NCBI GenBank assembly: GCA_004297825.1 | Contig: SCSX01000019.1 | Location: 50,930-114,929, forward strand | DNA: 64,000 nucleotides | Origin: Spirochaetota bacterium | GTDB taxonomy: Bacteria; Spirochaetota; UBA4802; UBA5368 | Direction of reading: 5' to 3' | In this document: one piece after another, positions 7,875 through 16,469 of the stretch | Layout: every line of letters starts with the position of its first letter | Position numbering within the stretch: position 1 is the stretch's first letter | Position numbers and translations under genes: made by a program | Notes under the pieces: model-generated | Database searches by the model: none | The model's input: the letters and a program-made list of their open reading frames with translations, nothing else | Told to the model about the DNA's origin: nothing

Positions 7875-9797
7875 ATGAGCGGCCAGGTAACAATCACCCT
7901 CCCCGACAATTCCACCCTCTCGGTCGAAAAAGGAACCTCGGTTTACGACATCATAGGTATGATCGGGAAAAGGCTCCAGGGCGCGGCGCTCGTCGCCGGC
8001 GTGAACGGGAAGACGATGGACCTGAACGCGAAAATCGAGGGGGACGCGGCCCTGAAGGTCTTCACCTTCGATAGCCCCGAGGGGAAGGACGCGCTGCTGC
8101 ATTCGGCCTCACACCTCATGGCGCAGGCGATCAAGCGGCTGTTTCCCGGCGTTAAATTCGCGATTGGCCCCTCGATTGAAAACGGCTATTATTACGACAT
8201 GGAGGCCCCCCGCGGCTTCGTCCAGGAGGACCTCGCGAAGATCGAAGCCGAAATGGAAAAGATCGTGAAGGAGGACATCGAGATCGTGCGTGAGGAGATG
8301 CCGCTGGCGAAGGCCCGCGAGCTTTTCGCATCGCAGAACGAAACCTACAAGATCGAGCTTCTCGAAACCATCGAGGGCGATTCCGTATCCCTGTACCGCC
8401 AGGGCGAGTTCGTGGACCTGTGCCGCGGGCCGCACGTCCGGCGCACCTCGCAGATCAAGGCCTTCAAGCTTCTCTCCATCGCGGGTGCGTACTGGCGCGG
8501 CGACGAGAAGCGCGCGATGCTCTCGCGCATCTACGGCACCGCCTGGGCCTCGAAGGAACAGCTGGACGCCCACCTGAAAAAACTGGACGAGATCGAGCGC
8601 CGGGACCATCGCAGGCTCGGAAAACAGCTCGAGCTTTTTTCCGTTCATGACGAAACCGGGGCCGGCCTCATACTCTGGCACCCCAAGGGCGCGCGCCTGC
8701 GCAACATACTCGAAAACTTCTGGCGCGAGGAACACTACAAGAACGGCTACGACCTGGTGTTCTCCCCGCATATAGGGAAAAGTCAGCTCTGGGAGATCAG
8801 CGGCCACCTGGGCTTCTACCGCGAGAACATGTACTCGCCTATGGATATCGACGGCCAGGAGTATTTTACCAAGCCCATGAACTGCCCCTTCCATATCGTC
8901 ATGTACAAGAACAGGTCCTGGTCCTACCGCGACCTGCCCCTGCGATGGGCGGAACTGGGGACGGTGTACCGATACGAACGCAGCGGTGTTCTGCACGGGC
9001 TGCTGCGCGTCCGGGGCTTCACGCAGGACGACGCGCACCTCTTCTGCCGTCCGGACCAGATGCCCGAGGAGATAGACCGGGTACTCGCCTTCTGCCTGTC
9101 GATGCTGCGCGCATTCGGTTTCGAGGACTTCACGCTGTACCTCGCGACCCGGCCTGCCGAGAAATCGGTGGGCGAACCCCAGCAATGGGCCGATGCGACG
9201 CGCGCGCTCGAGGAGTCCCTGAAGCGGGCGGGAATCGGCTACGAGGTCGACGAGGGCGGCGGCGCCTTCTACGGGCCCAAGATCGACATCAAGATAAAGG
9301 ACGCCCTGGGCCGCGAGTGGCAGTGCTCCACGATCCAGTTCGATTTCAATATGACCGAGCGCTTCGACGTCACCTACATCGACCGCGACGGGAAGAAGCA
9401 CCGGCCCTACATGATCCATAGGGCGCTCATGGGCTCGCTCGAGCGTTTTATCGGCATACTCATCGAGCATTACGAGGGGCGCTTCCCGCTGTGGCTCGCC
9501 CCGGTCCAGGTGATGCTTCTCAGCGTGACCGAGGACGCGGCGGACAGGGTAAGCCGCCTCCGCAACGAATTCATGCAGGAAGGTATCCGCGCCGAGGCCG
9601 ATATCCGCGAGGAAACCATAGGCTACAAGATCCGGGACGCCATCGAGAAGCGCGTTCCTTTCATCGGCGTGGTGGGCAAAAAGGAGATCGAGAACGATAC
9701 CGTTTCGGTGCGAAGGCGGGGTGAGCAGCAGAGCACGGTCATGAAACGGGAAGAGTTCTCCCTTCTCATCAAGGAAGAATCGGCCCGAAAAAAATAG
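7875..9797 (+). CDS. thrS: Threonyl-tRNA synthetase
   Basis: The 640-residue class II synthetase has its full domain set. It has a TGS domain (about 1-65), the N2 editing domain with HSASHLM and CRGPH, the catalytic core (about 245-535) with zinc ligands in MNCPFH and DDAHLF, motif 2 YERSGVLHGLLRVRGF, and motif 3 around HRALMGSLERFIG. A C-terminal anticodon-binding domain follows. It charges tRNA-Thr in the cytoplasm. AAGGGG lies upstream of the ATG. It heads the common order thrS-infC-rpmI-rplT, with a hairpin leader between thrS and infC. Confidence 0.98.
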   Translation: MSGQVTITLPDNSTLSVEKGTSVYDIIGMIGKRLQGAALVAGVNGKTMDLNAKIEGDAALKVFTFDSPEGKDALLHSASHLMAQAIKRLFPGVKFAIGPSIENGYYYDMEAPRGFVQEDLAKIEAEMEKIVKEDIEIVREEMPLAKARELFASQNETYKIELLETIEGDSVSLYRQGEFVDLCRGPHVRRTSQIKAFKLLSIAGAYWRGDEKRAMLSRIYGTAWASKEQLDAHLKKLDEIERRDHRRLGKQLELFSVHDETGAGLILWHPKGARLRNILENFWREEHYKNGYDLVFSPHIGKSQLWEISGHLGFYRENMYSPMDIDGQEYFTKPMNCPFHIVMYKNRSWSYRDLPLRWAELGTVYRYERSGVLHGLLRVRGFTQDDAHLFCRPDQMPEEIDRVLAFCLSMLRAFGFEDFTLYLATRPAEKSVGEPQQWADATRALEESLKRAGIGYEVDEGGGAFYGPKIDIKIKDALGREWQCSTIQFDFNMTERFDVTYIDRDGKKHRPYMIHRALMGSLERFIGILIEHYEGRFPLWLAPVQVMLLSVTEDAADRVSRLRNEFMQEGIRAEADIREETIGYKIRDAIEKRVPFIGVVGKKEIENDTVSVRRRGEQQSTVMKREEFSLLIKEESARKK

Positions 9798-9863
9798 CTG
9801 CCTATTAATTTTGGTTGATTAATAACGGCATATAGGGCCAATGTGGCACATTATCAGCGCCGG

Positions 9864-9915
9864 CTTCATATCGAGGATATGAAGGTAAGACAGAAGCGCA
9901 CATGCGCTTTTTTTT
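9864..9915 (+). terminator. Hairpin plus intrinsic terminator in the infC leader
   Basis: A perfect nine-base stem CTTCATATC/GATATGAAG (9864-9884) is followed by an intrinsic terminator AAGCGCA/TGCGCTT with an eight-base T-run (9894-9915). The terminator ends 55 bases before infC. It may simply end thrS transcripts. GCGCCGGCTTC at 9857-9867 could also pair with GAAGCGC of the terminator, so an attenuator for infC-rpmI-rplT is possible, as known for L20-type leaders elsewhere. Confidence 0.65.
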
Positions 9916-9969
9916 CGTTTCCCCCGTTTGGCCGGTCATAAAACTTTAGTTGCACGGGAAGGAGGGTGG

Positions 9970-10512
9970 TTGGCTCTCGACAAGTCGGATTCAAAGCGGT
10001 ACAGGGTTAATGACCAGATACGGGCCTCGCAGGTTCGCCTGGTGGGAGAAGAGGGCGGGCCGCGCATCGTGCCTCTGGATGAGGCGATCACGCTCGCGAA
10101 GAGCAGGGAAATGGACCTGGTGGAAATCTCACCCGACCAGGACCCCCCGGTAGCGAAGATAATCGACTACAGCAAGTTCAGGTTCGAGCAGATAAAAAAG
10201 GCCAAGGAAGCGAAAAAGAAGCAGAAGATCATCCATATAAAGGAGATCAAATTCCGGCCTTCCATCAACCAGCACGACTACGTGCACAAGGTGAACCACG
10301 CGAAGGAGTTTCTGTCAAGGGGCGACAAGGTTAAGTTCACGCTTATGTTCCGCGGACGGGAAATCGTGCACAATGACCTGGGCTTCAAGGTGATGGACAA
10401 TATCAAGAGCGACCTGAAAGAGCTCGTGCTGATAGAGAAGTCGCCATCAATCGAGGGAAGGAATATCACCATGATCGTTTCGCCCGTGGTGGCGAGCGGC
10501 CAGAAGAAGTGA
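9970..10512 (+). CDS. infC: Translation initiation factor IF-3
   Basis: The 180-residue protein shows the IF-3 N domain (YRVNDQIRASQVRLVGEEG, then DLVEISP and PPVAKIIDYSKF) and the C domain (IKFRPSINQHDY, FTLMFRGREI). IF-3 keeps 30S subunits apart from 50S and checks the initiator codon. The start is read as TTG at 9970, because GGAAGGAGGG sits directly upstream at good spacing and the product then has the usual length. Rare start codons in infC are a known means of autocontrol. It leads rpmI and rplT. Confidence 0.95.
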   Translation: MALDKSDSKRYRVNDQIRASQVRLVGEEGGPRIVPLDEAITLAKSREMDLVEISPDQDPPVAKIIDYSKFRFEQIKKAKEAKKKQKIIHIKEIKFRPSINQHDYVHKVNHAKEFLSRGDKVKFTLMFRGREIVHNDLGFKVMDNIKSDLKELVLIEKSPSIEGRNITMIVSPVVASGQKK

Positions 10513-10564
10513 AATAAACGTACGCGGGCCTGTTCCGCGGACTTTCATAACGAGGAGACGGGAT

Positions 10565-10765
10565 ATGCCGAAGCTTAAAACGAACAGCGGCGCGAAGAAG
10601 CGCTTCAAGGTGACCAAGAACGGGAAGGTCAAGAAGGCGAACGGCTGGAGAAGCCACCTGCTCGAGGCCAAGTCCTCCGGACGGAAGCGCAAGCTCGGCA
10701 AGGCGACCCTCGTGCACGATTCCGAGGTCGATAAGATCCGCCGCATGATGCCGTATGCGTTTTAA
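10565..10765 (+). CDS. rpmI: 50S ribosomal protein L35
   Basis: The 66-residue very basic protein begins MPKLKTNSGAKKRFKVTKNG, the L35 signature, and ends in RRMMPYAF. GAGGAG lies upstream of the ATG. It sits between infC and rplT as in most bacteria. Confidence 0.97.
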   Translation: MPKLKTNSGAKKRFKVTKNGKVKKANGWRSHLLEAKSSGRKRKLGKATLVHDSEVDKIRRMMPYAF

Positions 10766-10809
10766 TGAATTACGAAATCTATCAGTATTGATATTAAAGA
10801 GGTAACGTC

Positions 10810-11160
10810 ATGCCCAGAGCAACCACCGGAAGGATTCACCACAAAAGACGCGAGAAGATATTACAGGATGTTCAGGGATTTTTCGGCGCGCGGAAAAACC
10901 TTTTCAGGACCGCGAAGGACGCCCGCAGACGCGCGCTCGAAAACTCGTTCATTGACCGCCGCCGTAAGAAGCGCGAATTCAGGTCGCTCTGGATCACGAG
11001 GATCAACGCGGCTGCCCGCCTGAACGGAATGTCCTACAGCGTGCTCATCGCGGGACTCATCAAGGCCGGCATCGAGGTGAACCGCAAGATCATGGCCGAC
11101 CTGGCCGTAAGCGATCCCAAGGCGTTCAAACAGCTCGTTGATGCGGCAAAGGCGAAATAG
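10810..11160 (+). CDS. rplT: 50S ribosomal protein L20
   Basis: The 116-residue basic protein has the L20 features [20 protein letters not shown], then [13 protein letters not shown] and [10 protein letters not shown]. It binds 23S rRNA early in 50S assembly, and in several bacteria represses its own operon. The sequence starts MPRATTG where most L20 start MPRVK. GAGGTAACG precedes the start. Spacing from rpmI is 44 bases. Confidence 0.97.
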   Translation: MPRATTGRIHHKRREKILQDVQGFFGARKNLFRTAKDARRRALENSFIDRRRKKREFRSLWITRINAAARLNGMSYSVLIAGLIKAGIEVNRKIMADLAVSDPKAFKQLVDAAKAK

Positions 11161-11218
11161 GCCCGGTTCCGCGAACTCCGCCGGTCAGGGAAACCCGCTC
11201 GGCACATTGACAAGCGCC

Positions 11219-12100
11219 ATGCTCATGGCGCTTGTGTTGTTTTCAGGCGCCCTCCCGCAGGCGCGCGCATCCATGCCCCTCACCGAAACCATCGCGACCC
11301 TGCCGGAGGGAGGAGCGGGCTTCTCCATCCGCGAGGAGTTTTTTACCCCGAAGGACGGGAGGAGGAGAGAATACGCGGGGATAGACCTGGGGGCGCTTCC
11401 CTGGCTCAACCTGGGTTTCCGGTTCACCTACCTGCATGGCGACGGGGGATACGGCGGGCAGGGCGAGATCGGCGATGCGTTTATCAGGCTCTGGATGGAT
11501 ACGGGGGACTATCTCGGGGACAGGCTGCACACGGGCTTGCTTACTTACTTTCGGATACCCACGGGAAGGAACGTGTACGAGGACCGGATATGGCGTAACA
11601 TGGCCTACGGCAATAACGAGCTGAAAATCGGCCCGGTCATGCAATATGACGCGGGACACGAATTTTTCCATGCCAACCTTTTCTATGCGTTCCGGGAGAG
11701 GGACCGGGAGGGCTTTTATGACCGCCTGAGACTGAATCCCCTTGACAAGGAGTTCTTTACCAGGGCGCTGGGACTCAATCCCGCGGCGCGCGGTTCATTT
11801 CTGGACCCGGCGCTTCTGGGTAACGATTACCTCGCTGTGGCCTGCGCGGTGAACACCTCCCGCGCATACCCCTTTATCCCGTTCATCGAACTATATGCCT
11901 CCCGGGGGATTTCCCCTGACCGTGAGACCCGGGGGCTCGGCATCGAAGGGTCCCGCCGTGTTTCACTGCTCGCCGGGCTTGGCCTGCGGTATTTTTTTTC
12001 CCAAGGCGTATTTGCGGGGGCATACGCGATCGCGAACCCGCTGCCGGGAGGGACGCGCTTCAGGGAGACCGCGGGCGTTGAAATGGCCGCATGGTTCTGA
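11219..12100 (+). CDS. Outer-membrane beta-barrel protein, unknown role
   Basis: The product is about 293 residues with an N-terminal signal peptide (MLMALVLFSGALPQARA). Alternating strands rich in Gly, Tyr, Phe and Leu follow, and the end is EMAAWF, a terminal aromatic as in barrel proteins. Strand-like pieces include NLGFRFTYLHG, HANLFYAF and SLLAGLGLRYFF. The start is uncertain: the open frame extends upstream into rplT, and TTG at 11207 or ATG at 11225 are alternatives without a clear ribosome site. It follows rplT closely and may be co-transcribed. I recognise no named family. Confidence 0.65.
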   Translation: MLMALVLFSGALPQARASMPLTETIATLPEGGAGFSIREEFFTPKDGRRREYAGIDLGALPWLNLGFRFTYLHGDGGYGGQGEIGDAFIRLWMDTGDYLGDRLHTGLLTYFRIPTGRNVYEDRIWRNMAYGNNELKIGPVMQYDAGHEFFHANLFYAFRERDREGFYDRLRLNPLDKEFFTRALGLNPAARGSFLDPALLGNDYLAVACAVNTSRAYPFIPFIELYASRGISPDRETRGLGIEGSRRVSLLAGLGLRYFFSQGVFAGAYAIANPLPGGTRFRETAGVEMAAWF

Positions 12101-12344
12101 AAATAAAAAGCTTGATTCCATCGTCATCGGAGTATACAATTTAAGTCAACGGGGATGCAATGCGCATCTCCATTGCCGGTTCGTACGCGCGGGCTTTTTT
12201 GGTACATGTTTAGGCGCAATGCGCCGAAAATTACAGCAGGCGCAAAGGCCATGCGCGCAGGAAGCACGCTGCGCGCCCCTACTCACGGAGACAGAGTGGC
12301 TGAACCGGGTCGATTGATCATTTATTCTCTGGAGGTACGCAGCG

Positions 12345-13088
12345 ATGATAACCATGCAGCAGCTTGAGGAGCTCGAAAGCAGGATAATTAAGGCGCTTCA
12401 GCTGATAGGCGACTTGCGCGTCGAAAACTCCCGCCTGGAATCGGACAACGAGAATCTGAAATCCATTGCCGAAGAGGCGAAACTCAGCCTCGAGGAAAAA
12501 GAGCAGGAAATTGTGCGCATCCAGCGCGAACTTGACGACACCGTGCGGGAACTCGCCGCCCTCAAGGACAAGGAAGAAGTGCTCGAGAAGAAACTCATAG
12601 AACTCCTGGGAAAGATGGACACGCTCAAGGTGGGATCATCGCCCGCAACCCCGGCGTCCAGGCCCGCCCCGGAGCCCCGCGCCGCCGAAAAGAGCGCTCC
12701 TTCGCCCGCAACTGCACGCGTCGCCGCCGAGCCCGAGATGGAAAGAGAGCCCTTCCGGGATGTCAACGTCGAGGTGGTTAAGGCCGGCGACGACATGGCG
12801 GCCGCCGATAAGGACGACGACATTATCATCATCGACGACGATACGGCGATGGCCGACGGCGATATCGCGATCGAGCCCGCGAGGAAAAAAGGCGAGCCCG
12901 AGGACGAGATCATACTTATCGACGATGCGGGAGAGGATATCATCATAGACGACGTGGACCGCGAATCGGTAATCATAGACGAGACCGAAAAGCCGGCCCC
13001 GAAAAAAGCCGAGCCCCCCAAGAAGAAGCAATCGTTCGACGTGCTTGAGAGCGACGACGATTTCCTCATAATTGAGGAGGACAAATAG
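12345..13088 (+). CDS. ZapB-like coiled-coil protein with acidic repeat tail
   Basis: This is a 247-residue protein. Residues 4-92 form a continuous heptad coiled coil (LEELESRIIKALQLIGDLR and onward) like ZapB. A Pro/Ala linker (about 98-130) leads to a very acidic tail with five short motifs in which a run of Ile/Leu/Val is flanked by Asp/Glu: about 157-166, 187-194, 197-205, 208-214 and 237-246. ZapA follows 42 bases downstream, which supports a role at the FtsZ ring. GGAGG lies upstream of the ATG. The tail is unlike ordinary ZapB and may bind a partner. Confidence 0.7.
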   Translation: MITMQQLEELESRIIKALQLIGDLRVENSRLESDNENLKSIAEEAKLSLEEKEQEIVRIQRELDDTVRELAALKDKEEVLEKKLIELLGKMDTLKVGSSPATPASRPAPEPRAAEKSAPSPATARVAAEPEMEREPFRDVNVEVVKAGDDMAAADKDDDIIIIDDDTAMADGDIAIEPARKKGEPEDEIILIDDAGEDIIIDDVDRESVIIDETEKPAPKKAEPPKKKQSFDVLESDDDFLIIEEDK

Positions 13089-13130
13089 GCGCGCCCCCGC
13101 GGCGCGCCCGCATTATCGAGGCGCCCGATT

Positions 13131-13478
13131 ATGGAAACCAACAAGATAAAAATCACGATTTTCGGCCACACCTACAATATCCAGGGGGACGCGGCCCCTG
13201 ACTACATGCGTGAACTCGCATCGTTCGTGAACGAACGCATGGAAGAGGTTTCCGAAAGCGTAAAAAACGGCAACGCGGTGCAGATCGCGATCCTCACGGC
13301 TCTCAATATTGCCGACGAGCACTTCCAGCTGAAAAAGCAGAGGATGACCTCCACACACCTCCTGGAACAGAAAACCCATGCGCTTATCTCCATGCTCGAC
13401 GAAGGCCTTATCGGCGATATTTTCTCCCGGTACGAGCCTTCCCGCAGGGAGGAGAGCGGGTTTCATCGGCACATGTGA
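13131..13478 (+). CDS. zapA: Cell-division protein ZapA
   Basis: The 115-residue protein has the ZapA pattern. A beta-rich head (KIKITIFGHTYNIQGDAAPDYMRELASFVNERM) is followed by VQIAILTALNIADEHFQLK and a helical C-terminus. ZapA crosslinks FtsZ filaments in the cytoplasm and works with ZapB. It directly follows the ZapB-like gene, so the two are probably one transcription unit. Confidence 0.88.
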   Translation: METNKIKITIFGHTYNIQGDAAPDYMRELASFVNERMEEVSESVKNGNAVQIAILTALNIADEHFQLKKQRMTSTHLLEQKTHALISMLDEGLIGDIFSRYEPSRREESGFHRHM

Positions 13479-13533
13479 GCCGGGGTTCCCCGCACCGCCC
13501 CCCGCGGGGTAATACCCGCAGGGACAAATTAGC

Positions 13534-13562
13534 TTGCCTTTACTTTCGCGACACGTTATAAT
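13534..13562 (+). promoter_or_regulatory. Sigma-70-type promoter of the ECF sigma operon
   Basis: TTGCCT (13534-13539) and a perfect TATAAT (13557-13562) are separated by 17 bases and lie about 50 bases before the sigma gene. The housekeeping pattern suggests the unit is not solely autoregulated by its own sigma factor. Confidence 0.75.
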
Positions 13563-13610
13563 CCTTCCAGTTTATTTTTACACTTTTATCGGCCGGCAAA
13601 GTACTACACA

Positions 13611-14180
13611 ATGGATAGCGATCTGAAACAGCTCAGTGATGAGGACCTGGTCAGGGTTTTCAAAGAGGGCCGGAGGAAGGCTTTCGATGAGTTGTACGGA
13701 CGATACGCGGCCCGGCTGAAAAGACTCATTTACTATTATTTGGGCAATGCGGAGGAGTCGAGCGATGTGCTCCATGATGTCTTCCTTAGGGTATTCATGC
13801 ACATCAATTCGTTCAAGACCGATATGGTCTTCTCCTCCTGGATATACAAGATCGCCGTCAACTGCAGCAAGAACTTCAAGCGAAAGTACCGCTACGAGGT
13901 GATGCTGGGGGACAGCGATCAGCTGATAGCCGAGGGGGTGGCCTCGGAAGATTCTCCCGAGGAGCAGTTCCTCAAGCAGGAGGATATGAAGGCGCTCTAT
14001 GAAGCAGTAGGTTCCCTCAAGGACAAGTTCCGGGAAGTCTTCCTGCTCCGCTTCGACCACGGGCTCCAGTATGGCCAGATCTCGGCGATACTGAACTGCC
14101 CGGAACGCACCGCCAAATGGAGGATGCAGAAAGCGGTGGAGAAGATCGTTGACAGGCTGAAGGACGAGAAGATCGTTTAG
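13611..14180 (+). CDS. ECF-type RNA polymerase sigma factor
   Basis: The 189-residue sigma-70-family protein has region 2 at about 12-90 (AFDELYGRYAARLKRLIYYYLG, then VLHDVFLRVF and FSSWIYKIAVNCSKNF) and region 4 at about 130-180 (REVFLLRFDHGLQYGQISAIL and NCPERTAKWRMQKAVEKI). Regions 1 and 3 are missing, which is the ECF layout. It directs polymerase to a special promoter set. A membrane FecR-domain protein follows 55 bases on, and its short cytoplasmic N-terminus could be the anti-sigma part. The ribosome site is weak. Confidence 0.93.
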   Translation: MDSDLKQLSDEDLVRVFKEGRRKAFDELYGRYAARLKRLIYYYLGNAEESSDVLHDVFLRVFMHINSFKTDMVFSSWIYKIAVNCSKNFKRKYRYEVMLGDSDQLIAEGVASEDSPEEQFLKQEDMKALYEAVGSLKDKFREVFLLRFDHGLQYGQISAILNCPERTAKWRMQKAVEKIVDRLKDEKIV

Positions 14181-14235
14181 GCGCGCGGGGTGCGCATGGT
14201 CGCACGCGCATCCTGATAAAAAGAAGGTGAAGGGG

Positions 14236-16431
14236 ATGTCTGAGAGAAAAGACATACAGGAAATCCGGGAGATCCTGGGGGGGTTCGCCGCGGGCGGGCG
14301 CTACCCGGACATCGACAGGGCAAAGCTTGAAACCATGTTTTCCAGGTTCGGCGAGCCGCTGCCTCCCTTCGATCCCCCGCGCGAGCGCGCGCGGCTCAAC
14401 GAAAGCATAGACTTCCGCTCCCGCCGCTCACCGTTGTTTGTAGTTACCCGGACCCGTGCGGCTTTCGCCGCCCTCCTGGTTTTCGGCGCGATCGCCGCGG
14501 CGTATCTGGTGGTCCCCTCCGTGGATCGGCCCGACGGCACGTCGGTCCAGCTCGCGTACGGTGACACGCGCCTGGTGCGCGAGGGAAAGGAAACCCTCCT
14601 CCAGGGGGGCGAGACACTCCTGCCCGGCGACACGATCGTGACCGGCGAGGCTTCCTTTGCCGACCTGGCATACCGCGACGAGGTCAAGATACGCGTCAAG
14701 GAACATGCACGCCTGCTTATTTCCGAAATGATCCGCGCCGCACACGGGGTGCTCTCGAGCGAAATGGAGTTAACCCGCGGCACTGTCCTCCTCGATTTCA
14801 GAAAGCTCGCGCACGGGGACAGCGCGAGGGTCAAGACGCCCACCTCGGTCGCGGGAATTCGCGGAACGAGTTTCGGCGTATCGGTAGATCGCGACTCGGT
14901 GCGCTACGAGGTGCTGGACGGCAAGATCGCGGTCGTGAATCGTCCCCCGGAACGATTGGAGGTTCCATCCGCGGCCGTTAAAAGTAAATCCGCCGATTCG
15001 CTTCGCACCTACCTGGAGCAAAGCGCCGTCGTCGTGGGTCAGAATGAAATTTGCGTGCTGGACAACAAGGATCATGAGCGGCTGACCGAGCGGATACAAG
15101 CGCTCCTGGACGAAAAAGCCGGGGCGGGTCCCGTCGATCCCGTGCGCATGAAGGAGATCGCCGGAAGCGCATCGGTCCCCCGGATTTATAAGAAGGAATT
15201 CGGCAACCCGGTAATGCTCTCCGAGCTTCGGGACCTGAGCCGCTCCTCGACCGTTCGGGACAGCGCGCCCGCGCTCAAGACCCTGAAGATCAGCACGGTC
15301 CCCGTTACCGCGGAGATACTCATGGACGGCGAGCGCAGGGGTAATGGCGCGGCGGCGGTGGTAACCACGGAGGGCATGCACGTCATAGAGGTTCGCGCGG
15401 CCGGCTACCACCCGAAGAGGATCGAGCACTCCGTGGGAGCCGGGGACGCGCTGCGGATCGATCTTGAAAAGATTGAGGTGCGAAATTTTGATCTGGCGCA
15501 GTGGCTCGCGGGGTCCAGGGCCGCGTTCGTGCTGACGACCGGGCGGGGCATGCTCGTGAGCGTAAGCCGCCAGGGACGCATCGCCGCGGTTTCCGAAGGC
15601 CGTCTTGAATGGGAATTCGACTGCGCGTCGCCCGTCCATAACCAGCCGGTCTCCGACGGCGAATTGCTCTACGTAGCGGCGACCGACGAGCGCCTCATCG
15701 CACTTTCGCTCGCCGACGGCTCCCTTCGCTGGATGCAGCGGATAGAAGGGGCGCTCTCCCCCGGGTCACGGCTCGCGCTGACCCCCGGGCGGGTGATCGC
15801 CGGAACGGCGAAGGGGTACCTGTACAGCTTCACTTCCAACGGCTGGCTTGACTGGATGATGGCGCTCCCGGCGCCGGTGAGCTCCGCCCCTGCCGTGAGC
15901 GGCCGGCTCATTTTCGTCCCCTCCGCGGACGGCATGGTGTACGGCGTAGACCTCAACCTGCACCTCGTCATCTTCAAGTTCCAGGCGGGAAAGACCGCGG
16001 GGGCTTCGGTCGCGGTTGCGGACGGGAAGGTTTACGCCGCGACGATTCACGGCGATGTACTATGCTATAATTACGAGCGCGACGAAATCGAGTGGCGGAC
16101 GAACGTGAGGAGCCCCATCGTCACCGATCCGCTCCTGGCAGACAATGCGCTTTTTGTCGCCGCGGCGGGCGGGGAGGTTTTCCGGTTTTCGCTGAAGGGA
16201 CAGAAGATGTGGAAAGCGGTCACGGGGAACGGGATCGAAAGCAACCTCCAGGTCGACGGGCGCGGGATTCATGTGCTTGCCGATAAGGCGTACTACATCC
16301 TTGACGGGGCGGAAGGCTCGGTGAAATGGTCGTTCGTGATTCCCTCCCCGTCGTCGTCTGGTGTTGCTTTCACTGCGGACAACGTGTATTTTGGAACCGA
16401 AGGAAATGGAATTATCCGCCTGAGGAGATAG
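14236..16431 (+). CDS. Membrane FecR-PEGA-PQQ-propeller protein, likely anti-sigma regulator
   Basis: This is a 731-residue protein. Residues 1-74 are a charged cytoplasmic segment. Residues 75-94 form one transmembrane helix. A FecR domain follows (about 105-215, with TPTSVAGIRGTSFGV), then a PEGA-type domain (about 350-413), then PQQ-like beta-propeller repeats to the end (about 425-731, with VSDGELLYVAATDERLIAL and relatives). In FecR systems the cytoplasmic tail controls the sigma factor while the outer part senses a signal. The propeller is an unusual sensor. The ATG at 14236 is chosen for the AGAAGG eight bases upstream; a GTG at 14227 is possible. A paralogue follows directly. Confidence 0.82.
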   Translation: MSERKDIQEIREILGGFAAGGRYPDIDRAKLETMFSRFGEPLPPFDPPRERARLNESIDFRSRRSPLFVVTRTRAAFAALLVFGAIAAAYLVVPSVDRPDGTSVQLAYGDTRLVREGKETLLQGGETLLPGDTIVTGEASFADLAYRDEVKIRVKEHARLLISEMIRAAHGVLSSEMELTRGTVLLDFRKLAHGDSARVKTPTSVAGIRGTSFGVSVDRDSVRYEVLDGKIAVVNRPPERLEVPSAAVKSKSADSLRTYLEQSAVVVGQNEICVLDNKDHERLTERIQALLDEKAGAGPVDPVRMKEIAGSASVPRIYKKEFGNPVMLSELRDLSRSSTVRDSAPALKTLKISTVPVTAEILMDGERRGNGAAAVVTTEGMHVIEVRAAGYHPKRIEHSVGAGDALRIDLEKIEVRNFDLAQWLAGSRAAFVLTTGRGMLVSVSRQGRIAAVSEGRLEWEFDCASPVHNQPVSDGELLYVAATDERLIALSLADGSLRWMQRIEGALSPGSRLALTPGRVIAGTAKGYLYSFTSNGWLDWMMALPAPVSSAPAVSGRLIFVPSADGMVYGVDLNLHLVIFKFQAGKTAGASVAVADGKVYAATIHGDVLCYNYERDEIEWRTNVRSPIVTDPLLADNALFVAAAGGEVFRFSLKGQKMWKAVTGNGIESNLQVDGRGIHVLADKAYYILDGAEGSVKWSFVIPSPSSSGVAFTADNVYFGTEGNGIIRLRR

Positions 16432-16469
16432 TATATAAAGATGGCATCAAGCATCCAGGAGGTCACAAG

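Noticed and set aside
8109..9470. 453-codon ORF antisense to thrS
   Set aside because: It is a GC-driven shadow of a certain gene, with a translation lacking any family features.
12280..12330. GAGTGGCTGAA in the gap before the ZapB-like gene, like the D-arm of tRNA-Ser
   Set aside because: No anticodon stem or T-arm follows; the match is too short to call.
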